Under the pieces are notes generated by a model, which did not search any database, was not told the DNA's origin, and saw only the letters and a list, made by a program, of their open reading frames with translations. 64,000 nucleotides of DNA from an uncultured beta proteobacterium (GTDB lineage Bacteria; Pseudomonadota; Gammaproteobacteria; Burkholderiales; SG8-41): positions 111,826 to 175,825 of the forward strand of contig CAISYC010000066.1 in assembly GCA_903889565.1 (NCBI GenBank). The letters run 5' to 3'. Positions 1-7,726 of the stretch are shown here, piece by piece. A program made the position numbers and the translations under genes. Numbering within the stretch: the first letter of the stretch is position 1; every line of letters begins with the position of its first letter.

Positions 1-81
1 CCAGAACGACAGAACCGCGACGATGACCACCATCAGACCCGCACCGAGCAGCGCGAGGAGAATCTTGCGATCAGTTTTCAA
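1..81 (-). CDS. N-terminal fragment of a membrane protein, cut by the window edge
   Basis: Reading leftwards from a TTG at 81 gives 27 open codons that run off the window: a short charged start (LKTDRK) followed by a hydrophobic stretch (ILLALLGAGLMVVIVAVLSF), so an N-terminal membrane anchor or signal anchor. The function cannot be seen. A better placed Shine-Dalgarno-like AGGTGG lies 7 bases before an ATG at 88, but that ATG reads into a stop after five codons, so either TTG is the real start or a base is extra here. A 16-bp palindrome of the regulon described in the findings lies 126 bp upstream. Confidence 0.5.
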   Translation of the reverse strand, partial: MKTDRKILLALLGAGLMVVIVAVLSFW

Positions 82-207
82 TAGACATTACACGCCACCT
101 GCGACGAGCCCTGTTAAATGACTTCCAGACCCGCGCGCCAACAGCCACGGCGCACAGGTGAAAAGCAACAGCCCTGACTTATATACGCGGATGGCTCCGC
201 CCCGGTC

Positions 208-223
208 TGTACGCTTGCGAACA
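208..223. promoter_or_regulatory. TGTNCG-N4-CGNACA palindrome, site 1
   Basis: TGTACGCTTGCGAACA, an exact match to the recurrent palindrome. It is 126 bp before the start of the truncated gene at 1-81. Regulator assignment is inference. Confidence 0.65.
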
Positions 224-335
224 TATCAACAGATAAGCCGGCAGCGGGGGAACGCGGACGGGGGAAATCGCCAGTGGCGCCTTCCCCGCACCGGTTCCGC
301 CGATTGTTGCGGGAACGTTCCGGACCGGCCGGATG

Positions 336-665
336 CTATTTGTCGGCCTTGATCTGAATGTTGTTCTGCACGTTGGTCACGCCCTTGACGCCGCGCGCAA
401 TTGCCACCGCCTTGTCGATGGCCTTTTGGTCAGCGGCAAAACCGCTCAGCACGACCACACCGCTGTTGTCGGTATCGACGCCGATTTTGACCAGGCTCGA
501 CATTTTTTCGCCGGCAAGATCGGCCTTGATTTTGGCCGTAATGACCGAATCCTTAACGAACGCCTTCGGCGACGAGCGATCGCTGTCGCCATCGGCGGCG
601 TACCCCGCCAGCGGCAGCATCAACGCACCGGCAACCAGCAATCCTGCAGCAATTTTCGTATTCAT
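336..665 (-). CDS. Periplasmic BON-domain protein
   Basis: The 109-residue product has a clear signal peptide (positions 1-23, ending in AGYAA) and one BON domain (about 35-108), with the usual features: VKDSVITAKIKADL, the strand VVVLSGFA, and the closing GVTNVQNNIQI. BON domains bind phospholipid surfaces and occur in OsmY-type proteins that protect the envelope under osmotic or other stress. I start at the ATG at 665 because the signal peptide begins there; upstream in-frame codons encode arginine-rich sequence unlike a secreted protein. An exact copy of the regulatory palindrome lies 109 bp upstream at 775-790. A similar lipoprotein is at 61377-61688. Family assignment is firm; the exact role is not known. 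Confidence 0.9.
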   Translation of the reverse strand: MNTKIAAGLLVAGALMLPLAGYAADGDSDRSSPKAFVKDSVITAKIKADLAGEKMSSLVKIGVDTDNSGVVVLSGFAADQKAIDKAVAIARGVKGVTNVQNNIQIKADK

Positions 666-1069
666 GGCCTGTCCAGTCTTTTCAGTTGAGAAATGATGTT
701 TCCAGCTTACGGACTCGACACCGCCTGCGGTGCGTCGTCGTGCCCGGATTCTCCGCATTGACCTCAGCACGCTCTGTGCGTCTCCGCACATACGGAACAT
801 TTAATTCTGCATAGCGTGGCAGTCCTTTCGCGGCTGCGCGAAGCGCCCGCCATGAAACGGCTGCCAATGCTTGTTTCGCCTGCCCTGCCGCCGGGGAGTC
901 CCACCGCCGCCAAGGCGAAACGGTGCGATGGCCGCGCGCCGCGGGATTTTTTTCAAATCGATGGCAAATGCAGCGCTGTGTTCGCCACCGCACGGAGCGC
1001 GCCGGCCGCAACGAAGACAATCGGCCACCACTTTCCTCGCGTCACCTGCCAATGGAATGGAAACGCCCC
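666..1069. other. Divergent intergenic region
   Basis: About 400 bases between the leftward BON gene and the rightward DUF3300 gene. It contains regulatory palindrome site 2 (775-790). The rest shows open frames rich in Arg and Ala without recognisable protein features, and I see no RNA gene. Confidence 0.5.
775..790. promoter_or_regulatory. TGTNCG-N4-CGNACA palindrome, site 2
   Basis: TGTGCGTCTCCGCACA, with perfect 6-bp arms. It is 109 bp before the BON gene (start 665) and 279 bp before the DUF3300 gene (start 1070). Confidence 0.75.
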
Positions 1070-2524
1070 ATGAATCGATCCGCATCGTCCCGTCTGAACC
1101 GTCTTTACGGTCTGCTGCTCGTGGTGACAATGGCGCTGTGCCAGCAAAATATCGCATTGGCGCAGGACGCCGCCGCGTTCTCGCAGCCGGAACTCGATCA
1201 GATGCTGGCGCCGGTGGCGCTTTATCCGGACGCCCTGCTGTCGCAAATCATGATGGCAGCAACCTATCCGCTCGAAGTGGTCGAGGCCGCGCGCTGGTCG
1301 CACGCCAATCCAGGGCTTGCGGGCGAACGCGCGGTCAATGCGGTCGAACGCAACAACTGGGACCCCAGCGTTAAATCGATGGTCGCCTTCCCGCAGATTC
1401 TCGGCATGATGAGCGACAAGCTCGACTGGACAGAGCGTCTGGGTGACGCCTTCCTCGATCAGGAATCGCAGGTCATGGATACGGTGCAGGATCTGCGCCA
1501 CCGCGCCTATGCCAGCGGCAACCTGCGCTCCAACGACAATTACCGCGTCAATTCGAGCGGCGATTACATCGACATCGACGAGACCAATCCGGGATTCGCC
1601 TACGTGCCCTATTACGACCCGGGCGTGGTCTACGGCCCGTGGCGATCGCCGCAGTATCCGCCGGTCTACTGGGCACCGTGGCCGGGTTATCGCGAGCGCG
1701 CGGGCTTCGGCGCTGGTTTCGCCTGGGGTGCGGGCATCGCCCTCGGCAACGAATTTTTCTTCGGCGCCCTCGATTGGCGACAGCACCGCGTCGATGTGGT
1801 CAACGTCAACAATTCCTATTACCCGCGCAATGCCGGTTCTGCCAACCGCTCGCAGGCTGCGTGGCAACACGCTCCGGAGCACCGCCGCGGCATCCCTTAC
1901 CGTGCAGCCGCGGTGCGCAGCCGATTCAGCGGCGGCGCCACGGCCATCGACTCGCGGCGCGATTTCCGCGGCCGCGCAGCGCCGGCAGCGATGCCCGCGG
2001 AGCGCAAAGACAATCGAGCGGATCTGCGCGCCGGCGCAAGCGACCGACCCGACGAACGCAGCGCCGGCAAAGCGGCGGCGACGGCAACTGCAGGCAACAA
2101 CCGTGGCGCAGCAGCAGTCAATGCGAGAACGCCGGCGGCCACCGCGCCGGTACGCCCGGACCTGCGCGACAATCGCCGCGACGCGCGCAACAACACCCCT
2201 GCCGTCATAGCGGCCCCGGCAAAACCCGAAACGCGCAGCGCACGCCCCGCGCCGACGGCGCGCGCAGCGGCCGAGCCGGCGCCGCACGCACTGGAGAATA
2301 TCGGCCGCGGTTCTGAAGCACGCAACGCCAGCGAGCGCGGCCGCGCCAGCACTGCGCCGGCAGCACCCCGTGCACCGGAACGCGCTGCCGCGCCAACCCA
2401 ACGCCAGGCGGCGCCAATGCAACGCCAGGCCGCGCCCGCGCCACCCCAGCATGCTGCCGCCCCGGCGCAGGCCGCGCATGAAAGACCGCGCGAGAGTCCG
2501 GGCAAGGGCCGGCAGGAAAAATAG
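1070..2524 (+). CDS. DUF3300 secreted protein
   Basis: The 484-residue product has a signal peptide (about 1-29, ending ALAQ) and then a DUF3300 domain, recognised by the stretch FSQPELDQMLAPVALYPDAL and by repeated tyrosine/proline motifs such as FAYVPYYDP and YPPVYWAPWPGY. The last 200 or so residues are low-complexity Ala/Arg/Pro/Gln, a common tail in this family. The function of DUF3300 is unknown; it is predicted to act outside the inner membrane. The ATG at 1070 is chosen because it begins the signal peptide and has GGAA 7 bases before it; an in-frame ATG at 1052 is possible. The DUF2950 gene follows 36 bp downstream, a pairing often seen, so the two are probably co-transcribed. Confidence 0.85.
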   Translation: MNRSASSRLNRLYGLLLVVTMALCQQNIALAQDAAAFSQPELDQMLAPVALYPDALLSQIMMAATYPLEVVEAARWSHANPGLAGERAVNAVERNNWDPSVKSMVAFPQILGMMSDKLDWTERLGDAFLDQESQVMDTVQDLRHRAYASGNLRSNDNYRVNSSGDYIDIDETNPGFAYVPYYDPGVVYGPWRSPQYPPVYWAPWPGYRERAGFGAGFAWGAGIALGNEFFFGALDWRQHRVDVVNVNNSYYPRNAGSANRSQAAWQHAPEHRRGIPYRAAAVRSRFSGGATAIDSRRDFRGRAAPAAMPAERKDNRADLRAGASDRPDERSAGKAAATATAGNNRGAAAVNARTPAATAPVRPDLRDNRRDARNNTPAVIAAPAKPETRSARPAPTARAAAEPAPHALENIGRGSEARNASERGRASTAPAAPRAPERAAAPTQRQAAPMQRQAAPAPPQHAAAPAQAAHERPRESPGKGRQEK

Positions 2525-2560
2525 ACCGGCAGTGTTTTAATCATTCACAAGGCAGATGCG

Positions 2561-3496
2561 ATGAACCCAATGACGACAACCGCCTTGCGCGCAGCAACCT
2601 GCTGGCGCGCGACCATTGCTGCGGTGACACTCGCGATGATTGCCACCGCCGCCGTCGCCGCGCCGAAAAGCTTTGCATCCCCCGAAGACGGCGTCAGCGC
2701 ACTGGCCGCCGCCGTTGAAATGAACGATCAATCCGCGTTGGCCGCGATGCTGGGTCCGCGCGGCGGCAGGCTGATCAGTTCAGGCGATGCCATCGCCGAT
2801 GCGCACAACCGCGAAATCTTCAGCAAAAGTTACAGCGAAGCGCACAGCATCCGGCTCGAAGGCCGCTCCCGCGCCGTGCTGCTGACCGGCAACGATGAAT
2901 GGCCGCTGCCGATTCCGCTGGTGAAAGCGGGCAACGGGCGCTGGCACTTCGATGCCGGCAGTGGTGAAAAAGAAATCCTGACGCGGCGCATCGGCCGCAA
3001 CGAGCTGGCGGCAATCCAGGTTTGTCTCGCCATCGTCGATGCCGAACGCGAATATGCAGCGCGCAACCCGGACAAAAACAGTGTGCGACGTTACGCCGCC
3101 CGACTGGTCAGTTCGCCGGACCGCCACGACGGCCTCTATTGGCCGACTGCCGAAGATGAATTGCCGAGTCCGCTCGGCCCCCTGCTGGCTGCAGCCGCCG
3201 TCGAGGGCTATGCCGGCAATGCGGCGTTTCCGCTGACGCCCTATCATGGCTATTACTACCGGATCGTCACCGCCCAGGGCCGCCATGCCGCCGGCGGCGC
3301 CTATGAGTATGGCAACGACAACAGCGGCGGCTTTGGCGTCATCGCCTACCCGGCACGCCACGGCGCTTCCGGCGTGATGACCTTCGCAGTCAATCACGAC
3401 GGCATCGTTTACGAAAAAAATCTCGGCAAAAACACTTCTGCAATTGCGGCCACGCTGAAATTGTTCGACCCCGACGCCACCTGGAAGCGGCCTTAG
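2561..3496 (+). CDS. DUF2950 secreted protein
   Basis: The 311-residue protein has a signal peptide (cleavage probably after AAVAA, about residue 33) and the DUF2950 fold: FASPEDGVSALAAAV near the N-terminus, then GSGEKEILTRRIGRNELAA, and a C-terminal half rich in Tyr/Gly (GYYYRIVTAQG, YEYGNDNSGGFGVIAYPA). The family has no known biochemical activity. It sits directly behind DUF3300, its usual partner, suggesting a shared envelope role. Length is normal for the family. Confidence 0.85.
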   Translation: MNPMTTTALRAATCWRATIAAVTLAMIATAAVAAPKSFASPEDGVSALAAAVEMNDQSALAAMLGPRGGRLISSGDAIADAHNREIFSKSYSEAHSIRLEGRSRAVLLTGNDEWPLPIPLVKAGNGRWHFDAGSGEKEILTRRIGRNELAAIQVCLAIVDAEREYAARNPDKNSVRRYAARLVSSPDRHDGLYWPTAEDELPSPLGPLLAAAAVEGYAGNAAFPLTPYHGYYYRIVTAQGRHAAGGAYEYGNDNSGGFGVIAYPARHGASGVMTFAVNHDGIVYEKNLGKNTSAIAATLKLFDPDATWKRP

Positions 3497-3558
3497 CCTT
3501 CGACCAATAAGGCCGTACTGCCCGGCCGCCCCGCCTTCGCGCAACACCGGAGATTGCC

Positions 3559-5178
3559 TTGCCCTTCTGTCCGACGACGCCAATCCGCCGCGCGCGCGCC
3601 GGCTTGCTGCTCATGCTGGTCGTCACGCTGCTGGGCGGCTGCGTCTCGCTGCCACCCGGTTCGTCCTACCCCAAAACGATAACGACTGCGCTGGCACAGC
3701 CGGAAACCACCGTCTTCGGCCAGCAAATGACGCAACCTGCGCTGGAACACCCCGGGCAATCCGGCTTTCGCCTGCTTGCCGCAGGGGTCGATGGCTTTTT
3801 GACGCGCGCGCAGATGATCAATGCCGCCGAGCGCACCATCGACATGCAGTATTTCATTTTCCGCGCCGACGACACCGGCCGCCTGCTGACCGAAGCGGTG
3901 CTGCGCGCAGCCGACCGCGGGTTGCGCGTGCGCGTGCTGGTCGACGACGGTGAAACCATCGCCGGCGACGAGCAACTGGTGGCGCTCGACGCGCATCCGA
4001 ACATCGAGGTGCGCTCGTTCAATCCGTTTTTCTACCGCGGCCATCACACGGCCATTCGCGCGCTCGAATTCGCCCTCAATGCGTCGCGCCTCGATTACCG
4101 CATGCACAACAAGCTGGTGGTGGTCGATAACGCCATCGCACTGGTCGGCGGCCGCAATATCGGCGACCAGTATTTCCAGATCGATCCGGACTCGCAGATG
4201 GCGGACGATGATGTTTTTTCCGCGGGGCCGGTGGTCAAGGCGCTGTCGGCAACCTTCGACGAATTCTGGAACAGCCCGCTGGCGATTCCGGTGCGCGCGC
4301 TTGGCAAGGCCGAAACCTCCGATGCGGCGCTCGCCGCCTATCGCGCGGTATTGATTGCCCATCGCCTGCAACTGAAGGCCGACGGCAGCGATTATGCGAG
4401 CCGCGTTGCGAGCGGCGAACCGCTGGCCGGCATGCTGGCCGGCCGTCTGCCGCTGGTATGGGCGCACGCGCAGCTGGTCTACGACAGTCCGGAGAAAAGG
4501 CGCGTCGAAAACGGCGACATGGTCGGCAAGCTGATGCACCGCCCGGTGGCCGCCGCGGTATCCGCCGTGCAGTCCGAGTTGCTGATGGTGACGCCATACT
4601 TCATCCCGGGCAAGGAAGGCATGCGTCTGTTCGGCGATCTGCGCCAGCGCGACGTGCACATCAGCATACTGACCAATTCACTGGAATCGAGCACGGTATT
4701 GATCGCGCAGTCTGGCTACATGAGCTATCGCCAACCGCTGCTCGCCACCGGCGTCGAGATACACGAGATCCGCTCGCTGCTCGGCAATGCCCGCGGCAGC
4801 GGACAAACCATCGGCATGGCGCGCTTCGGCAACTATTCGCTGCATGCCAAGCTGTTCATCTTCGACCGCCGCAAACTGTTCATCGGCTCGATGAATTTCG
4901 ACCAGCGCTCGATGCACCTGAATACCGAAATCGGCCTCCTGATCGACAGTCCGGAGCTGGCACAGGAACTCGCCACCCGTTTCGCTGCGATGATCAGCCC
5001 GCCCAACAGCTACCAGGTATTGATGTTGCCGCACACCGACGGGCAATCGCCGCGTCTGATCTGGCGCACCGCGGAAAACGGCAAAACCATCGACTACGCG
5101 GAAGAGCCTTCGCGCGGCTTCACGCAGCGCTTCAAGGTCAAACTGCTGTCGCTGCTGCCGCTTGACGACGAGTTGTGA
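3559..5178 (+). CDS. Phospholipase D-like lipoprotein (cardiolipin synthase C type)
   Basis: The 539-residue protein starts at TTG (GGAG 8 bases upstream) and has a lipoprotein signal ending in LLGGC (Cys28). Two HKD motifs of the phospholipase D superfamily are visible: HNKLVVVDNAIALVGGRN at about residue 183 and HAKLFIFDRRKLFIGSMN at about 429. This two-HKD layout and length match ClsC/YmdC-like enzymes, which make cardiolipin by transferring a phosphatidyl group; other PLD-type activity cannot be excluded. The neighbouring DUF5329 gene overlaps its stop codon, so the two are translationally coupled. Confidence 0.85.
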   Translation: MPFCPTTPIRRARAGLLLMLVVTLLGGCVSLPPGSSYPKTITTALAQPETTVFGQQMTQPALEHPGQSGFRLLAAGVDGFLTRAQMINAAERTIDMQYFIFRADDTGRLLTEAVLRAADRGLRVRVLVDDGETIAGDEQLVALDAHPNIEVRSFNPFFYRGHHTAIRALEFALNASRLDYRMHNKLVVVDNAIALVGGRNIGDQYFQIDPDSQMADDDVFSAGPVVKALSATFDEFWNSPLAIPVRALGKAETSDAALAAYRAVLIAHRLQLKADGSDYASRVASGEPLAGMLAGRLPLVWAHAQLVYDSPEKRRVENGDMVGKLMHRPVAAAVSAVQSELLMVTPYFIPGKEGMRLFGDLRQRDVHISILTNSLESSTVLIAQSGYMSYRQPLLATGVEIHEIRSLLGNARGSGQTIGMARFGNYSLHAKLFIFDRRKLFIGSMNFDQRSMHLNTEIGLLIDSPELAQELATRFAAMISPPNSYQVLMLPHTDGQSPRLIWRTAENGKTIDYAEEPSRGFTQRFKVKLLSLLPLDDEL

Positions 5179-5573
5179 GAGCGCGCGAAACCGCACTGTG
5201 TCTGCTCGGCCTCGCCGCTGTTACCGGCGCGCAGGCCGCGCCGACCGCGGCAGAACTGGCGGAGATCGAGCACCTGATGAAAGCGATCGGCAGTTCCGGC
5301 TGCATCTTTAAACGCAATGAGGTCTGGAACAATGCCGCCGCTGCCGAAGCGCATCTGCGCAGCAAATTCGATCTGATGAAACGGTTCGGTCTGGTTGAAA
5401 CGACCGCCGACTTCATCGAAAAGACCGCGACCCGGGGTTATTTCTCAAACCAGCCGTACGAAATCAAATGCAGCGGCGAGACCGTACTGCCGAGCCGCGT
5501 CTGGTTGCTGGCTGAATTAGTGCGCTATCGCGCGGGGCGTGCAGCGCCGGCCGCGGCCGGCGACCCGCACTGA
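5175..5573 (+). CDS. DUF5329 secreted protein
   Basis: The 132-residue product has a signal peptide (about 1-21, ending AQAA) followed by a DUF5329-type domain: ELAEIEHLMKAIGSSGCIFK, then an HLRSKFDLM motif and YEIKCSGETVLPSRVWL. Two cysteines (in SGCIF and IKCSG) may form a disulfide bond in the periplasm. The GTG start overlaps the preceding stop codon (GTGA), which makes coupled translation with the phospholipase D-like gene likely. Function is unknown. Confidence 0.8.
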   Translation: MRARETALCLLGLAAVTGAQAAPTAAELAEIEHLMKAIGSSGCIFKRNEVWNNAAAAEAHLRSKFDLMKRFGLVETTADFIEKTATRGYFSNQPYEIKCSGETVLPSRVWLLAELVRYRAGRAAPAAAGDPH

Positions 5574-5594
5574 CACCAGGCCGCGCAAGCGGCA

Positions 5595-6437
5595 TCAGGC
5601 GAAGGCGAAGCCGGCCTTGTCGCGTTTGGCGCCATACATCGCCTTGTCGGCGCTGGCGACAAGAATGTCGGCGGACTCTCCATCCTGCGGAAAACGCGCA
5701 ATGCCGATGCTGACCTGCAGATTGAGCGTGATTCTGCCGGCCGTGCCAACGACCTCGCATGGCCGGCTGATCGCATCGACAATCTTTTGCGCGATCTGTC
5801 CGACGTCCTGGTCGCTTTGGGTCTCCATCATCAGGTAGAGAAACTCGTCGCCGCCGAGACGGCTGACAGTATCGTCGTCGCGCGTATTTTCAAGCAGTCG
5901 CGCCGCGATCGTCTGCAATACGCGATCGCCGGCTTCATGTCCGTGCGTATCATTAATCGGCTTGAATTCGTTCAAATCCATGAACATCACCGCCAGCGCG
6001 CGCTGGTGGCGTCTGGCCTGCGCGAGGCCGTGCTCCAGCCTGTCCATCGCCAGTTTCCGGTTGGGCAACCCGGTCAACGCGTCATGAAACGATGCATGGC
6101 GGGCGGACTCCTCCTGCACGGTCACCGCGGCCAGCTGGTGTTCGAGCTGATGCCGCTCGGCGACTTCCTCGTGCAGGGCCTCGTTGACGACCGACAGCTT
6201 TTCCGCTACCTCCTGCACCTTTTCTTCAACCGCTGCGCTTTTTTCCAGCGCATTTGCCACCGCCTGCGGCGGCGCCTGCACCGCGAACTCCTCGTTCATG
6301 ACGACGTTGATCGAGGTCAGCTCCTTGGCGCACTCGCCGACCAGATTCTCGACTTGCTCGTTCTGCCCGATCGCTGCGCTCAGCGATTTGGCTGCATCGC
6401 CGGCGCCTTGCACAGCGCCAGTCACATTTGTTTTCAT
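5595..6437 (-). CDS. Diguanylate cyclase (GGDEF), cytoplasmic
   Basis: The 280-residue protein has an N-terminal helical region (about 1-110, heptad-like, probably coiled coil) and a C-terminal GGDEF domain. The catalytic GGDEF is intact at about residue 195, and the inhibitory I-site RxxD (RDDD) lies exactly five residues before it, so it should make c-di-GMP and be feedback inhibited. There is no membrane segment. Its start overlaps the stop of the upstream cyclase (ATGA), placing it last in an operon of kinase, cyclase, cyclase. The pga operon nearby is a plausible target because PgaC/PgaD synthesis is c-di-GMP dependent in E. coli. Confidence 0.9.
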   Translation of the reverse strand: MKTNVTGAVQGAGDAAKSLSAAIGQNEQVENLVGECAKELTSINVVMNEEFAVQAPPQAVANALEKSAAVEEKVQEVAEKLSVVNEALHEEVAERHQLEHQLAAVTVQEESARHASFHDALTGLPNRKLAMDRLEHGLAQARRHQRALAVMFMDLNEFKPINDTHGHEAGDRVLQTIAARLLENTRDDDTVSRLGGDEFLYLMMETQSDQDVGQIAQKIVDAISRPCEVVGTAGRITLNLQVSIGIARFPQDGESADILVASADKAMYGAKRDKAGFAFA

Positions 6438-7720
6438 GTTTGATCCTGCACGGTGATTTGCGCATTGGCCTGTCGTGCGGCGGGCGCCGGCGTGCCGAAT
6501 GCCTCGGCGACACGGTTGCGGCCGCCGCGTTTGGCCTGGTACAGCGCAACGTCGGCCGCCTTCATCAGCGCTGCCATGTCCGATGAGTTATCCGGAAAAA
6601 TGGCGAGACCCAGCGACAGCGTAATCGCACCGAGTTCGCGGTTGGCGTGGCTGACCAGAAGGTTGCCCGCATCCTGACGGATTCTTTCTGCGCGCAGACG
6701 CGCGCCCTCGGCGGTGGACGGTGACAGGATCAGCATGAATTCCTCGCCGCCGTAACGGCAGGCGATATCGCTGCCGCGCACATGCTGCTTGAAGAAACCG
6801 CCGAGTTCGCGCAAAACGGCGTCGCCGCCGTCATGGCCGAAATTGTCGTTGAACTGCTTGAAATGGTCGATGTCGATCATGATCACCGCGAGCTGCGCCT
6901 TGTTGCGCGTCGTGCGATGCAGTTCCTGCGCGAGCGCCTCTTCCATGTAGCGCCGGTTGAACAGACCGGTCAGCGGGTCGCGGATCGACAGGTTGCGCAT
7001 TGATTCGCGCAGTTTCAGATTGGCGATGCCGAGCCCGATATTGTCGGCCAGAATTTTCGCCAGTTGCCACTTCTCCGTCATGCGTGCCTCTGCCGCCGCA
7101 TCCTGACCGGCGTCGCCGTCGAGCAGATGCAAAACGCCCAGCGTTTCGCCCTGCGCCAGCAGCGGCAGACACAGATACATATGCCCGTCGGTGCTGACGT
7201 GCGCGCAACGACGCTCGTGACCTGTCACCAGATGGCCCTGGCCGCGGCGGTGCGCCCAGCATTCATTGGGCGGAAAGATGACGTTACCCGGCGCCAGCGC
7301 ACCCCAGACCGTCGCTGCCTCGAGCATGTCGCGCGAAGCGTTCAGCACAAACACCGCGCCCGAATCGTCCGGAAACAACTTCGTCACGGTGTCTGAAATG
7401 ATCGAATAAGCCTCGGCTTCGGTGGTGCTCGTTTGCAGAAAATCATTCATCTTGCAGAACAGCGTAACCTCTTGGTTGCGCTTGGCGAGCTCGGCCGCCT
7501 GCTCGCGCAGCACGTCGTTGGCCGCATTCAATTCGGCGGTGCGTTCGGCAACGCTGATTTCCAGATGGGCTTTCTCGTGTGCGAGTTCGGCGGTGCGCTC
7601 CGAGACGATGGATTCAAGCCCGCGGCCATAACTCAGCAGCTTGTCCTGATTGTCCTTGAGATCGGCCGCCATGCTGCCGAAGGCGGCGGCCAGATTGCCG
7701 ATTTCGTCACGCAGCTTCAT
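6434..7720 (-). CDS. GAF-GGDEF diguanylate cyclase with HAMP-like N-terminus
   Basis: The 428-residue protein begins with a HAMP-like second half (MKLRDEIGNLAAAFGSMAAD) and a long coiled coil, then a GAF-like sensor domain (about 95-250) and a GGDEF domain (about 265-415). The active site is GGEEF at about residue 325, with an RGSD I-site five residues upstream, so it is predicted active and product-inhibited. HAMP modules normally follow a transmembrane helix, yet none is encoded here: the start lies 4 bp after the stop of the hybrid kinase. It may act with that kinase, or be a shortened form of a membrane sensor. The downstream cyclase is coupled by an ATGA overlap. Confidence 0.9.
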   Translation of the reverse strand: MKLRDEIGNLAAAFGSMAADLKDNQDKLLSYGRGLESIVSERTAELAHEKAHLEISVAERTAELNAANDVLREQAAELAKRNQEVTLFCKMNDFLQTSTTEAEAYSIISDTVTKLFPDDSGAVFVLNASRDMLEAATVWGALAPGNVIFPPNECWAHRRGQGHLVTGHERRCAHVSTDGHMYLCLPLLAQGETLGVLHLLDGDAGQDAAAEARMTEKWQLAKILADNIGLGIANLKLRESMRNLSIRDPLTGLFNRRYMEEALAQELHRTTRNKAQLAVIMIDIDHFKQFNDNFGHDGGDAVLRELGGFFKQHVRGSDIACRYGGEEFMLILSPSTAEGARLRAERIRQDAGNLLVSHANRELGAITLSLGLAIFPDNSSDMAALMKAADVALYQAKRGGRNRVAEAFGTPAPAARQANAQITVQDQT

Positions 7721-7726
7721 GTCGGG

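Noticed and set aside
953..2479. 508-codon open frame opposite the DUF3300 gene
   Set aside because: It lies antisense to a gene with recognised domain and signal peptide; the translation is Arg/Ala-rich without motifs, as GC-rich antisense frames often are.
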